Below, piece after piece: positions 18,534 through 29,200 of a stretch of 64,000 nucleotides of DNA (within the stretch, counting starts at the first letter, position 1; each line of letters begins with the position of its first letter). The stretch spans positions 124,001 to 188,000 of the forward strand of contig JADJUJ010000001.1 of assembly GCA_016710765.1 (NCBI GenBank). Reading direction: 5' to 3'. Both the position numbers and the translations under genes were made by a program. Under the pieces are notes generated by a model, which saw nothing but the letters and a program-made list of their open reading frames with translations, was not told where the DNA came from and made no database searches. Source of the stretch: Lewinellaceae bacterium. Lineage in GTDB: Bacteria > Bacteroidota > Bacteroidia > Chitinophagales > Saprospiraceae.

Positions 18534-20516
18534 TTACTTTTTCCTTACCAAGGCGTTGAGCACATCGGTTTTGACGTCCACTTTATACTCCTTGCGGAGT
18601 TCTTCCACCCACTGCTTCTCCAGGTAATCCTGATAATCGGCTACAGCGTAGCCGCGCGCATCAGCAAGTGCCTTGGGGGAGGGCGGAATGATGTTTTCTA
18701 CCTTAATAAATGAAGCGGTTTTTGTACCAGCGTCCGTTTTAAGTTCGCCCATGGTGCCCGACTTCCACATGTTGTCGAGGTCCTTATTTTTTCCTTTTTC
18801 GTAGGTACGGTCGAGCACGGCAACCACATCGTTTTCGCCTTTCTTGTTGAATTTTTTCAACACCTCTGCCGCCGGTTTTTCAGCAGCATAGTCGCGCACT
18901 TTTTTCACCAGCTTGGCGTCATCGGATTTGATGGTATAAAAACTTACATCGGCGCGCTCATCCCACGTGTATTTGCCCTTCAGGTTTTTGTTAAAATAGG
19001 CTTCCAGACCTGTAGAGTCGGTGTTTGCACGGTCCCATACCAGGCGTTTGGCGGCTTCGAAGAGGAGAATACCCTCTTCGTATTCCCGCATCAGCGAACG
19101 GAACTCAGGGTATTTGAATTCTAGTTGCGACTCTTCGTACTGCATGGCACAGTCGTCAGACCAGCTCTTGTACAACTTGGCAATGGTTTCCTCCACCGGA
19201 AAACCCTTTCCGCGCATCCGTTCGCGGCCAGCGCGGGCGCAGTAGTCTTCAAAATCGGCCAGGGTATATTTGTTGTCCTTCCCAAAATGGAAGAGTTCCG
19301 TTTGCGGCTTGCTCGGATCGGCTTTCCATTTGAAAGTATGGAAAACAGAGTCCTGCTGTTGAGCAGCCCAGTAGTTCAGCGCTTCTGAATATTCCCGGTA
19401 GCCGCCTTCCTTTTTGATGCGGCTGATCATGCTTTGCTTAGCAATTTCACTGCGACTGTCGCGCTTTACACGCTCCGTGAGCGCGCGCTTGAGGGTTTCG
19501 AAGCTGCCAACAGGCCGCAGGCTCATCCGTTGTATGATATGCCAACCAATGGTTGTTTCTACCGGAGCGGAATAATCGTTGTCTTTCTTCAGGTCAAAGG
19601 CAGCATCCTCAAAGGGGCGCTGGTAACGATTGATGGCAAAAAAACCGATGTAACCACCCTTGGCAGCCGTCATCTGATCTTCTGAAAAGCGGGCACAAAC
19701 ATCCGGCCATGCCATACCGGATTGCAACGCGGCATAGGCGCTATCGATGCGCACTTTGGCAGCAGCGACTTTTTCAGGCGTATCACCTTTGCGCACAAGT
19801 ATGTGGGATACCTCAATTTCGCCGCGAGCCGGCCGCGAGCCATGTACCATCACCAGGTTGTAACCACCGGGAGTACGAACGGGGCCGACCACATCGCCTA
19901 TTTTAGCCTTGTAAACCGCCCGTTCCATGTCGTAAAAGCCATCGGGGAACATGGCCGTAATGTAACCGAGATGACCGCGGTTTTCTTTGGCCGCTTTGTC
20001 GTCGGAGCTATCGGCAGCCACCTGATCAAATGCGGCGCCACCTTTAATAAGTTTCAACAGCGACATCGCGCGGTTATACGCTTTCAGCGTGTCCGCAGCA
20101 CTGGCATCCGGGTTGCAATTCACCAGAATATAACTGATGTCAATATCCTTTTGCATGCGATCGTATGCCTCCTTAACCAGTTTGTCGGTTACTTCTTTGT
20201 CGACGAGGTAAGAGTTGGCCAGTTGCCGGCGGTATCCTTCCAGTTCGGATTTTGTTTCCGGTACCGTGTCGAGCTGCATATCACGCGCCTTTTTAACCTT
20301 AAGTTTAAAATTCACATAAAGGTTGAGGTACTCATCCAGCGAAGCTTTCGAAAAATCTGCCTTGTCCTGGTTGGTTTTCGTGTAGATGTAGTTGAATTCC
20401 GATACATGAACAGGTACGCCTTCCACGCTGAAAAGCACAGGGTCATCGTTTTGGGCCGAAAGCAGGCCCAACGAAATGAAAAATGCGCTGAAAAGGGCAA
20501 TGAAATGTTTGACCAT
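18534..20516 (-). CDS. Periplasmic peptidyl-prolyl isomerase, two parvulin domains (SurA/PpiD-like)
   Basis: This 660-aa protein has a signal peptide (MVKHFIALFSAFFISLGLLSAQ). An N-terminal chaperone-like helical region is followed by two parvulin (PpiC) domains at roughly residues 125-230 (ISYILVN...GYNLVMVHG) and 235-340 (VSHILVRKG...TIGWHIIQRM). A long C-terminal region follows. The domain plan resembles SurA, which assists outer-membrane protein folding; the C-terminal region is larger than in E. coli SurA, as often in Bacteroidota. The start at 20516 is preferred over the longer frame from 20591 because it begins directly with the signal peptide. It is convergent with the DUF4920 gene. 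Confidence 0.85.
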   Translation of the reverse strand: MVKHFIALFSAFFISLGLLSAQNDDPVLFSVEGVPVHVSEFNYIYTKTNQDKADFSKASLDEYLNLYVNFKLKVKKARDMQLDTVPETKSELEGYRRQLANSYLVDKEVTDKLVKEAYDRMQKDIDISYILVNCNPDASAADTLKAYNRAMSLLKLIKGGAAFDQVAADSSDDKAAKENRGHLGYITAMFPDGFYDMERAVYKAKIGDVVGPVRTPGGYNLVMVHGSRPARGEIEVSHILVRKGDTPEKVAAAKVRIDSAYAALQSGMAWPDVCARFSEDQMTAAKGGYIGFFAINRYQRPFEDAAFDLKKDNDYSAPVETTIGWHIIQRMSLRPVGSFETLKRALTERVKRDSRSEIAKQSMISRIKKEGGYREYSEALNYWAAQQQDSVFHTFKWKADPSKPQTELFHFGKDNKYTLADFEDYCARAGRERMRGKGFPVEETIAKLYKSWSDDCAMQYEESQLEFKYPEFRSLMREYEEGILLFEAAKRLVWDRANTDSTGLEAYFNKNLKGKYTWDERADVSFYTIKSDDAKLVKKVRDYAAEKPAAEVLKKFNKKGENDVVAVLDRTYEKGKNKDLDNMWKSGTMGELKTDAGTKTASFIKVENIIPPSPKALADARGYAVADYQDYLEKQWVEELRKEYKVDVKTDVLNALVRKK

Positions 20517-20736
20517 AACGGATATATTTGTTGTTGAAACGGTGTAAGTAACGACGGGTCCGAAGCCTCGAGCCCTAAAATAAGGTTGCAAAGTTAGAAA
20601 AGGCCACGATATACGATGCGGAAGGGGCTTCGTTTTGTTTTTATTAACGCCAAAACGGACAACAGTAGCAATTCAATGCGGTCTGCTGCGTTTTACAAAA
20701 AACAAGTTTTTTCAAAAAGCACTACTACCCTGCACG

Positions 20737-21846
20737 ATGGAGACTGTAAAAAAATATTTTCCACTGGCCCTTTTTCTGACAGCGGCCTTGTGGGCCAGCT
20801 ATCACCGGATTCCCGCCGTAAAAAATGCAGTTGAGGGTATTTTACCCTTCCAGACGAATCAGGCGCCGGTGTTGGCGGCCATGGCACCCCGCGGGGATGC
20901 CCTTCCTGCTGCAGCCGATTTTGAGCACCTGGATGCTTATGCGCGCAACACGCCTGAACGATATGCCAAAGACGTGGCTACCCTGGCCCAGTACCTCAGC
21001 AAACCGGCTAACAACGACCTGGAAAAAGCGCGCCTTGTTTTCAGCTGGTTGGCCGCCCATATCCGTTATGATGCCGAGGGGTATGCCAGTGGCAAGGTAG
21101 GCAGTACAAGTGCCGACCGCGTTTTGTCCTCCCGAAAAAGTGTGTGTGAGGGTTACAGCAATTTGTTTGCTGCGATTGGGACAAGCATGGGCCTCGAGGT
21201 AAAAACCATCGACGGCTTTGCCAAAGGCATCGAATACCTGGATCGCAGCAGATTCCAAACTCCCAACCATTCCTGGAACGCCGTCCGCATTGGCCAGGGC
21301 TGGAAACTCATCGACGCCACCTGGGGCAGCGGTTATGGCAAGGCTGAAGGCCGGAAATTTGAATATGTAGAACAGTTTGATCCTTTCTGGTTCGACCTCG
21401 ATCCGCGTGCGCTGATTTTCACCCATTACCCCCAGGACTCGGTCTGGCAGTGCCTGGAAAAACCACTCAGCAAGGCACAATTTGAAAAATTACCGATGCC
21501 GGGAACATCCTTTTTCCAGTTGGGCTTCCCCCCCGAAACGGTGCTCAATGCCGCACTTGACAACCCTTCCTTCAAATTCCCTACCGCCTATCAAATTAAC
21601 TTCCGGGTACAGGTAAAATCCGTACCCATTCAGGGCGAACTCGTGAAAGGTCAAACTTACGATTTGGTGGTTGTTTCAGACGATGCAGCCAAAATGGCGG
21701 TTATGGAGGGCAGCCGCTGGACGCCCTTTACCAAAAAAGGAAATTTGTTCCACCTGAAATATACGCCTTACGGCAGAAGCGTATCCATTTGCGCAGCCCA
21801 AAAGGACGGTGATAAAACCTATGCGACAATCCTGACGTACCAATGA
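20737..21846 (+). CDS. Transglutaminase-like protease-fold protein
   Basis: This 369-aa protein has an N-terminal hydrophobic anchor (LALFLTAALWASYHRI). A transglutaminase-like core carries the Cys motif (SVCEGYSNLFAAIG), the His motif (HSWNAVRIG) and the Asp motif (KLIDATWGSGY), so the catalytic Cys-His-Asp triad appears complete. A beta-rich C-terminal domain follows. Bacterial members usually act as peptidases on periplasmic or surface peptides; the substrate here is unknown. The ATG at 20737 is preferred over the frame extension to 20635. Confidence 0.8.
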   Translation: METVKKYFPLALFLTAALWASYHRIPAVKNAVEGILPFQTNQAPVLAAMAPRGDALPAAADFEHLDAYARNTPERYAKDVATLAQYLSKPANNDLEKARLVFSWLAAHIRYDAEGYASGKVGSTSADRVLSSRKSVCEGYSNLFAAIGTSMGLEVKTIDGFAKGIEYLDRSRFQTPNHSWNAVRIGQGWKLIDATWGSGYGKAEGRKFEYVEQFDPFWFDLDPRALIFTHYPQDSVWQCLEKPLSKAQFEKLPMPGTSFFQLGFPPETVLNAALDNPSFKFPTAYQINFRVQVKSVPIQGELVKGQTYDLVVVSDDAAKMAVMEGSRWTPFTKKGNLFHLKYTPYGRSVSICAAQKDGDKTYATILTYQ

Positions 21847-21868
21847 AACAGGGAAGATTAGTTAGCTC

Positions 21869-22277
21869 GGCTTTAGCCATTGGTCTTTAGTCTTTGGCTT
21901 TGCTCCGAAGGATTAACTATTTGGTTTTCAATGCATTAGTTTTTAACAAAATATTCGTTGATAAATAATGCACATGCTGTTTTAAAAAGGGTGTTCAAAA
22001 TTTAGTTCCGATTTCTTCGGTATTTGATTTCACAAGGCCCCAATAACCGAGATCGAAGCCAAAGACCAACACCCAATGGCCAAAGTCCAGGTTAGAACGT
22101 GTTCGGATTTATTCTACCATATCAATAGATATCGCAAAACTTCGAACCAGGGTATGAATAATTTATCAACCATAATTTTGGTAAAATGCAGTGCCTTGTA
22201 AACCCAATAGCTACCGCTTCGGATCAAACCCAAAGACCAAAGACTAATGACCAAAGACTAATGACCACTAACCAACG
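21869..22277. repeat. Dispersed intergenic repeat, copy 2
   Basis: The first part (about 21869-22085) is the reverse complement of the roughly 200-bp core of copies 3 and 5, ending in heptad units. Next comes only the tip of the palindrome module (AGAACGTGTTCGG near 22096). The remaining 170 bp are diverged and end in heptads (CCAAAGA, CTAATGA). No open reading frame is evident, and the element fills the gap up to the recJ stop. Confidence 0.85.
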
Positions 22278-23972
22278 CTAGCATACATCTTTTACCATCA
22301 GCGACAATACCCTTTCGCCGCGCCAGTTGCCCTCCTGAATGGTGAATGCGAGATCAAATGGCCGATGGCGGACTTGTTTGAAGGCCTCGGCAATACCAAA
22401 ACCTATGCCCGTCCAAATTTTGCTGCTGCCTTTCTCACAAATGGAAAAACGCACATGGTTGTTGTCGAGCAGGCGGCTACGGCCAGAATCCACCACATTG
22501 CGGGCAATAAACACCGGGTGCATATTGTGGGGGCCGAAAGGCGAAAACCGCTTGAGGGTACGCCAAAGTTCCGGCGTAATTCTATTTAAGGGTAAATCAG
22601 CGCAGATATCCAGGATGGGCATTTCCGATTCCTTCGGCAGGTTAAGCTGTACCAGGGACTCAAACTTATCCCGAAAAGCAGGTACATTTTCGGCCGACAT
22701 CTGCATACCGGCTGCATGGGCGTGTCCGCCAAAAGAATAAAACATGTCTTCGCATTGTTGCAAGGCATCGTAGAGGTCGAAACCCGGCACCGATCGCGCA
22801 GATCCAACAACGCGGCCTTCGGTTTGGGTAAGCACCACAGAAGGCCGGTGAAACGATTCAGCCATTCTGCTGGCAGCAATGCCAATGATACCCAGATGCC
22901 ATTCGGGATCAAACAATACAATGCTTTTTCGCTCCTGCCAACCTTCCTGGTCCATGAAGCGCAGCTTGGCCGCCTCCGTGGTGGCAAAGTCGACTTCCCG
23001 GCGCTGGTTGTTGCGGGTAACCAGGGCTCCGGCATTTTCGAGTGCACTTTTTTTATCGGCCGACAATAACAATTTCACAGCATCCCGAGCATCTCCCAAA
23101 CGGCCTGCGGCATTGATCAAGGGTCCAATACCAAATACCAAATCGTTGATGTTGAGGGGGTAATGTCGTCCGCTGCGCTGCACCAACGCCCAAAGCCCAA
23201 CGCGTGGCTCCTGGTTGAAGCGCTGCATACCAAAATGGGCCAGGGTGCGGTTCTCGCCAATCATCGGAACGATATCGCATGCAATACTAACCACTACCAG
23301 ATCCAGCAAATACACCAGATCACTGGCGCGAACATTGTTGCGGGAGGCTACTGCCTGGGCAAGTTTGAAAGCAATTCCGCAGCCGCTTAGTTCTTTGAAC
23401 GGGTAAGGACAATCCTCCCTTTTGGGATCAAGGTTGGCGACCGCATCCGGCAAATCCCCTTCCGGAACATGGTGATCGCAAACAATCACATCTATCCCCA
23501 GGGTCGCAGCATAAGCAATGGCCGCGTGTGCCTTTATGCCACAATCAATAGTAATAAGGAGTGAACAACCCGTGGACTTTGCATAATCCACGCCTTCCAT
23601 GCTAACGCCATAGCCCTCCTTATCACGATCCGGCAGATAATAATCCAAATCCCGGGTATAACCCGACAAAAAGGCATACATCAGTGCTACGCTGGTGGTG
23701 CCATCAACGTCGTAATCGCCATACAATAAAATATGCTCACCCTGATGGATGGCCTGCTCAATACGATCAACCGCTTTGTCCATGTCCCGCATTATATACG
23801 GGTCGTGCAAAGCCTCCAGTGAGGGCGATAGAAATTTTTCTGCCTCCTCCGCATGAACAATACCCCGTTGCACCAACAACTGGCAAAACAAGGGGTCTAA
23901 CGACAAATCATTGCGCAATTGCTGGACGGTCGCGGTATCTGCTGGAATCTTTCGCCATTGGGGGCGTTTCAT
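22278..23972 (-). CDS. recJ: Single-stranded-DNA-specific exonuclease RecJ
   Basis: RecJ degrades single-stranded DNA 5' to 3' in recombination and mismatch repair. The 564-aa length fits the family. Visible motifs are LLYGDYDVDGTTSVALM, ITIDCG, the DHH motif (VCDHHVP), SGCGIAFKLAQ and the DHHA1 motif GGHAHAAGMQMS. The start MKRPQWRKI at 23972 is preferred to the longer frame from 24014. It is flanked on both sides by copies of the dispersed repeat, and its last bases adjoin copy 2. Confidence 0.95.
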   Translation of the reverse strand: MKRPQWRKIPADTATVQQLRNDLSLDPLFCQLLVQRGIVHAEEAEKFLSPSLEALHDPYIMRDMDKAVDRIEQAIHQGEHILLYGDYDVDGTTSVALMYAFLSGYTRDLDYYLPDRDKEGYGVSMEGVDYAKSTGCSLLITIDCGIKAHAAIAYAATLGIDVIVCDHHVPEGDLPDAVANLDPKREDCPYPFKELSGCGIAFKLAQAVASRNNVRASDLVYLLDLVVVSIACDIVPMIGENRTLAHFGMQRFNQEPRVGLWALVQRSGRHYPLNINDLVFGIGPLINAAGRLGDARDAVKLLLSADKKSALENAGALVTRNNQRREVDFATTEAAKLRFMDQEGWQERKSIVLFDPEWHLGIIGIAASRMAESFHRPSVVLTQTEGRVVGSARSVPGFDLYDALQQCEDMFYSFGGHAHAAGMQMSAENVPAFRDKFESLVQLNLPKESEMPILDICADLPLNRITPELWRTLKRFSPFGPHNMHPVFIARNVVDSGRSRLLDNNHVRFSICEKGSSKIWTGIGFGIAEAFKQVRHRPFDLAFTIQEGNWRGERVLSLMVKDVC

Positions 23973-24111
23973 ACGGGAAAAGCTTTGAGCAGCGAATTTA
24001 CGGTTTTTTAACACTACTCCAAATGAAGCGCCGGATACCAGCGTTTATTAAGGATACTTTATGGGTTTTTCGCTTTGTGTAAGTCAAATACCATCTTAGC
24101 GGGGCTTTAGA

Positions 24112-24486
24112 CATGTTCAGGTTTAACATTTTGGCGCCTGGTCGGCCAATTTTATTCTGCTCTTCGTTATTTTTTAGACCCGGATTGCCCGCAAACGAAT
24201 CTAAAAAATGCCTAGATCAAAATAAAATTATCCTAACCAGGCATCCAAACGTTAAACCCGAACACATTCTTAGCCTTTTGTGTTGGTCTTTGGTTTCGAT
24301 CCCGGTTATTGGTGCCTTGTGAAATCAAATGCCGGAGAAATCGGAATTAAATTTTGAACACCTTTTTTAAAACAGCATGTGCATTATTTATCAACGAATA
24401 TTTTGTTAAAAACTAATGCATTGAAAACCAAATAGTTAATCCTTCGGAGCAAAGCCAAAGACTAAAGACCAAAGGCTAATGCCCAT
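24112..24486. repeat. Dispersed intergenic repeat, copy 3 (palindrome plus core)
   Basis: Positions about 24114-24275 form a quasi-palindrome with arms of about 70 bp; the left-arm tip is TGTTCAGGTTTAAC and the right-arm tip GTTAAACCCGAACA. From about 24277 a 200-bp core starts with heptads (TTGGTCTTTGG) and ends with heptads (CCAAAGACTAAAGACCAA). The core is nearly identical to that of copy 5 at 57.4 kb. There is no coding capacity. It occupies the interval between recJ and secA. Confidence 0.9.
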
Positions 24487-24567
24487 TTCAGCGCTGACAT
24501 TCTGTCACCTTTTGTCTGCTTGGAACGAAATATGTTGTATTCACATCCACGGCGTTTTTGAAAGCCT

Positions 24568-24575
24568 TATCTTTG
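24568..24575 (+). promoter_or_regulatory. Predicted secA -7 element
   Basis: The sequence TATCTTTG matches TAnnTTTG, about 95 bp before the secA ATG and just downstream of repeat copy 3. Confidence 0.4.
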
Positions 24576-24669
24576 CGGTTCGATTTTTGAAAAGGGTTCC
24601 TTAACCGTTTTTATCCTCGCGCCCCAATACCCATGCATCTATTGTAGATTTAAAAGACCATCGTATCAT

Positions 24670-27600
24670 ATGCTCGGCTTACTAAAAAGAATACTCGGTA
24701 CCAAACAGGATAGAGACCTGGGCAAGTACCAGGCTAACGTTGTGGAAATCAACCGCTATTTTAACGAATACCAGGATATTTCCAACGACGCCCTCCGCCA
24801 AAAAACCCTGGAGTTCCGCGAAAGAATCAAGGACTACCTCAAAAATATCGACGCGGAAATAACATCCATCAACCAGCAGGCGCTGAATACAGAAGAGTAT
24901 TTCGAAAAGGAAAATCTCTTCAAAGAAGTGGATGAACTCAACAAGCAACGTGATTCGGCCCTGGAAGAAGTGTTGTTGGATATCCTTCCCGAAGCATTTG
25001 CTGTGGTCAAAGAAACCAGCCGCCGCTTCATGCAAAATGAGTCGCTGGAAGTAACTGCTACTGACCATGATCGACAGCTGGCCGCTCAGGCTGGTAAAAA
25101 GTACGTTACCATCCAGGGAGACAAAGCCATCTGGACCAACTCCTGGTCGGCTGCCGGTGGCGACATCACCTGGAACATGGTCCACTACGATGTTCAACTT
25201 ATCGGTGGCATGGTACTCCATGATGGCAAAATTGCGGAAATGGCAACGGGTGAAGGTAAAACCCTCGTGGCAACCCTCCCTGCCTACCTCAACGGCGTTG
25301 CCGGAGAAGGGGTGCACATGGTAACCGTGAACGACTACCTGGCACGTCGTGACCAGGAATGGGTGGGCCCTATCTATGAATTCCTGTTTCTTACGGTCGA
25401 TTGTATCGACAAATACCGCCCGCACAGTCCGGAACGCATCAAAGCCTACCAGTGCGACATTACGTTTGGAACCAACGCCGAATTTGGCTTTGACTACCTG
25501 CGCGACAATATGGTCATCAGCCCGGAAGAACTGGTGCAACGCAAACACCATTACGCCATCGTGGATGAGGTCGACTCCGTTTTGGTCGACGATGCACGTA
25601 CGCCGCTGATTATTTCCGGTCCGGTTACCCGCGGTTCGGAAGACCAGGAGTTCGTGGGCTCAACCCCACCGTAAAACACCTGATTGACGAACAAAGCAAA
25701 CTGGCCACTCAATTTCTCGCCGAGGCGCGTAAATTGTATGCTGAGGGGAAAACCGGCACCGAGGAAGGCCAAGCTGGTATGGCGCTCTTGCGCGCCCACC
25801 GCGCCCTGCCAAAACACCGACCACTCATCAAATTCCTGAGTGAGGAAGGCGTTAAGGTGTTGTTGCAAAAATCCGACGATTTCTACATGCAGGAAAACAA
25901 CAAGCGCATGCCGGAAGTCGACCGCGAACTATTGTTTACCATCGATGAGAAAAACCGCAACGTGGAACTGTCCGATAAAGGAGTCGAATTCCTGTCGGGT
26001 TTCAGCAACGATGCTGGCTTTTTCGTCATGCCTGACATTGGTTCCGAATTGGTACAAATTGATACCGACGATTCGCTGGATTACGATGAAAAAACAGCGG
26101 CCAAAGAACAACTTGCCCAGGATTACGGCATCAAAAGCCGCCGTATTCACGCCATCCAGCAATTGCTGAAAGCCTACGCGCTCTTCGAAAAAGACAACGA
26201 GTACATCGTTATAGAAGGCGAGGTGAAAATTGTAGACGAGCAAACCGGCCGTGTCATGGAAGGCCGCCGGTATTCCGACGGGCTCCACCAGGCCATCGAA
26301 GCGAAGGAGAATGTGAAAGTGGGTGAAATTACCCAAACCTACGCTACCGTAACCCTCCAGAACTACTTCCGGATGTACCACAAACTCTCTGGTATGACCG
26401 GTACAGCCGAAACAGAAGCCAAAGAACTCTGGGATATCTACAAACTCGACGTTGTCGTTATTCCCACCAACCGGCCCATCACCCGTCAGGACAAAGACGA
26501 TCTGGTGTACAAAACCGCACGGGAGAAATACAACGCCGTCATCGAAGAAATTGTAAAACTGCGCGAAGCGGGCCGCCCGGTATTGGTGGGCACCACCTCC
26601 GTTGAAATTTCTGAGCTGTTGTCGCGCCTGCTCAAGCTGCGCGGCATCGACCACAACGTATTGAATGCCAAACAGCACCAACGTGAAGCCGAAATCGTGG
26701 CAGAAGCAGGTCATCCAGGAAGGGTTACCATCGCTACCAACATGGCTGGTCGGGGTACCGACATCAAACTGGGCGCTGGCGTTAAAGAATCCGGTGGCTT
26801 GGCCATCATCGGCACCGAACGCCACGACAGCCGTCGGGTCGACCGCCAGCTGCGCGGTCGCGCAGGCCGCCAGGGCGATCCAGGTTCCTCCCAGTTCTAC
26901 GTGTCGCTCGAAGACAACCTGATGCGTCTTTTCCAAAGTGACCGTATCGCAGGGCTTATGGATAAAATGGGCCACAAAGAAGGCGACGTGATTCAACACT
27001 CGATGGTCACCAAATCCATCGAACGGGCGCAAACCAAAATTGAGGAAAACAACTTTGGCATCCGGAAGCGATTGCTGGAATACGACGACGTCATGAACAT
27101 CCAGCGGGAAGCGATTTATAAAAAACGCCGCAATGCCTTGTTTGGCGATCGCCTGGCACTGGATATCAACAGCGCCTTTATTGCCATCACCAACGAACTG
27201 GTGCAGGTACACCGCCATGGCGGCGACTTCGAAACATTCCGCCTCGACAGCATCCGGATGATTGGTGTTGACCCTGAAATGGATGCTTCCTGGTTTAAAA
27301 GCGCTCCTGGCGATACCGTGACCGCTACCTATCAGGATCAGGTATTCGGCATCTATGCCCGCAAACGCCACCAGGTTTCCGACCGCGTTTTACCCATCAT
27401 CAAAGATGTACATGCCAAAGAGGGACAGCGTTACAAGCGCATCGTAGTACCCTTTACCGATGGCTCTCTGGGGCTGAACATCAGTGCCGACATGGAAAAA
27501 GCCATCGAAACCGACGGCAAGAGCATCATGATGGATGTGGAAAAAGTGGCCAATCTGGCCATCATCGACGATGCCTGGAAAGAACACCTGCGCAACATCG

Positions 27601-28016
27601 ACGACCTGAAAGAATCGGTTCAGGGCGCTTCCTTCGAGCAAAAAGACCCGCTTGTCATCTATAAAATGGAAGCCTACAACCTGTTTGAAGGACTCGTGGG
27701 GCACATCAACTCCAGCGTCAGTGCCTTCCTGCTCAAAGGCACCCTTCGCCTTCCCGATGAGGACGAAATGCGCCGCGCACAAGCGGCACAGGCCCAACAG
27801 GACGCCATGCGCCGTGCACAGTCGAACCGCCTTCGCACCAATAACCAGCAAGGGCTCACTGAAACCCAGCAGGCAGCACAGCGCGCAGCACAACAGGCCG
27901 GTCACAACGGGCCCGTACAACGGGTGCAGCCCATCGTCAAGGAAAAAGTAGTGGGCCGCAACGACCTATGCCCCTGCGGTAGCGGCAAGAAATACAAGCA
28001 CTGCCACGGTAAGTAA
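24670..28016 (+). CDS. secA: Preprotein translocase ATPase SecA (one frameshift)
   Basis: SecA drives Sec-dependent protein export. The gene lies in two frames, 24670-25674 and about 25661-28016. Restoring one G in the GGG run at 25656-25658 gives ...DQEFVGLNPTVKHLID... and a protein of about 1115 aa, the usual length for Bacteroidota SecA. Walker A (MATGEGKTLVATLPAYLNG), Walker B-like (DEVDSVLVDDARTPLI), the GRGTDIKLG helicase motif and the C-terminal SEC-C zinc site (NDLCPCGSGKKYKHCHGK) are all visible. SecA is essential, so the break is almost certainly an indel error, not biology. Confidence 0.95.
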
Positions 28017-28019
28017 CAC

Positions 28020-28138
28020 CCGACCGCCGGTCGGTGCAGTCCGGCCGACTACCAGTCGGCCCCCAAAACAGGAGTCAGCCCAGTCAATGGGTTGGCTCCT
28101 GTTCCATTTTACACCACAGCCAACCCGGGGTTGGCTCC
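28020..28138 (+). terminator. Cluster of four hairpins after secA
   Basis: Hairpins lie at 28020-28034 (CCGACC/GGTCGG), 28043-28061 (8-bp perfect stem), 28067-28103 (15-bp stem with two G-T pairs) and about 28119-28138. The third is followed by CCATTTTA and is the best terminator candidate. A 12-base word GGTTGGCTCCTG occurs twice, at 28090 and 28129. Confidence 0.6.
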
Positions 28139-28173
28139 TGTACAATTTTATACCACAGGCAACCCTCCCCCAC

Positions 28174-28319
28174 CCTAATGCATCAAGTATTTTATTCATC
28201 CAAACACCCGTGAAACAACTGTTGGCTGCAAGTTGAAAATCTAGCAGGTTATATTTTAAGCTAAAGCCAGCAGCCAACAATGCCTACCCCCTAATACATC
28301 AAGTATTTTATTCATCCAA
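28174..28319 (+). repeat. Duplicated 5' region of the small outer-membrane protein gene
   Basis: A 30-bp segment at 28174-28203 recurs at 28290-28319 with one mismatch. Each copy is followed by a start-like codon and AAACAACTG (GTG at 28210, ATG at 28342). The upstream copy would encode only MKQLLAAS before a stop, so it looks like an aborted duplicate of the promoter and gene start. Confidence 0.75.
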
Positions 28320-28341
28320 CCAAACGTTCAACCAACCTCCC

Positions 28342-29042
28342 ATGAAACAACTGCTTTTCGCTTCCCTGCTCCTGCTGAGCACCCAACTTCTTGCACAGGA
28401 ACCTGCACGGTTCCAATTCGGCGTTTCCCTTAACCCACTCATCAGCGATGTTTTGTACCAAAGCGATGGAACGGCTCCCGAATCGGTCGTCAACACCATC
28501 AAGGATTCCGAACGCACCCGATTCGGCTACAGCGGTTTTGTTTTTCACGCTATAACCTCAACGACCGGCTCTCCCTCCAACTTGGCCTTGGCTACAGTAA
28601 TACTGGTACCCGGTACCCCAAAACGAAGGCAGAATGGCCGCAACCAGGCCCGGATTTGGCAACCCATTCCAGTTTAAACACTGTCCAGCACAGCATCATT
28701 GCACCGCTGCAGGTCCATTACCGGATTGCGACACAGGGACTCCGTTGGTACGCCAGCGCAGGCCTAACCCCAAGTTACCTTGCCAGCGAACAAAACAACG
28801 TCAAACTGTGGTTCAGTGACGGATCTACGGATAATACCAACATGGCGTCCAATCTCGACAATTACAACCGCGTCAACCTCAGCGCAGGACTGGGTTTCGG
28901 TGTGGAAATACCACTCGGCAGCGCCATGCGTTTGTCGGTCCAGCCAACGTTTGAGGCAAACTTGCTTAACGTGCGCAGTGACGATGTACCCTTGAACCGA
29001 AAGTTGTATTCCCTTGGACTACAAACTGGAATTGCATTTTAA
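28342..29042 (+). CDS. Small outer-membrane beta-barrel protein (frameshift)
   Basis: This is a porin-family-like protein of about 233 aa after repair. The signal peptide (MKQLLFASLLLLSTQLLAQ) and first strands lie in frame 28342-28545. One T is missing from the T5 run at 28541-28545; the remainder continues in the other frame (RYNLNDRLSLQLGLGYSNTG...) through LQTGIAF at 29042. Alternating hydrophobic beta strands and a C-terminal aromatic residue (GIAF) fit an 8-strand barrel of the OMP_b-brl type. Ligand or role is unknown. It has a duplicated 5' region and its own terminator. Confidence 0.75.
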
Positions 29043-29100
29043 CACCGCCATAAAAGCCTTCCTATAAATAACTCAGAAATAACTTTCCGACACGTTGCTA

Positions 29101-29133
29101 AACCCCATGAATTACTCCATGGGGTTATTTTTT
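29101..29133 (+). terminator. Rho-independent terminator after the beta-barrel gene
   Basis: A 9-bp perfect stem (29101-29109 with 29118-29126) is followed by ATTTTTTTA. Confidence 0.8.
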
Positions 29134-29200
29134 TATCTCCACACCACTGCCCTCTCCAATCTTTTTCCGAACTTTCCCGGCAACAATAAACCACAGCAGC

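Noticed and set aside
19722..20537. A 271-codon plus-strand open frame inside the parvulin gene
   Set aside because: It is antisense shadow without recognisable features.
21869..22277. Repeat copy considered as an insertion sequence
   Set aside because: No transposase or long open frame lies in any copy.
25929..27371. A 480-codon open frame antisense to secA
   Set aside because: It mirrors the high-GC codon pattern of secA on the opposite strand and has no family features.
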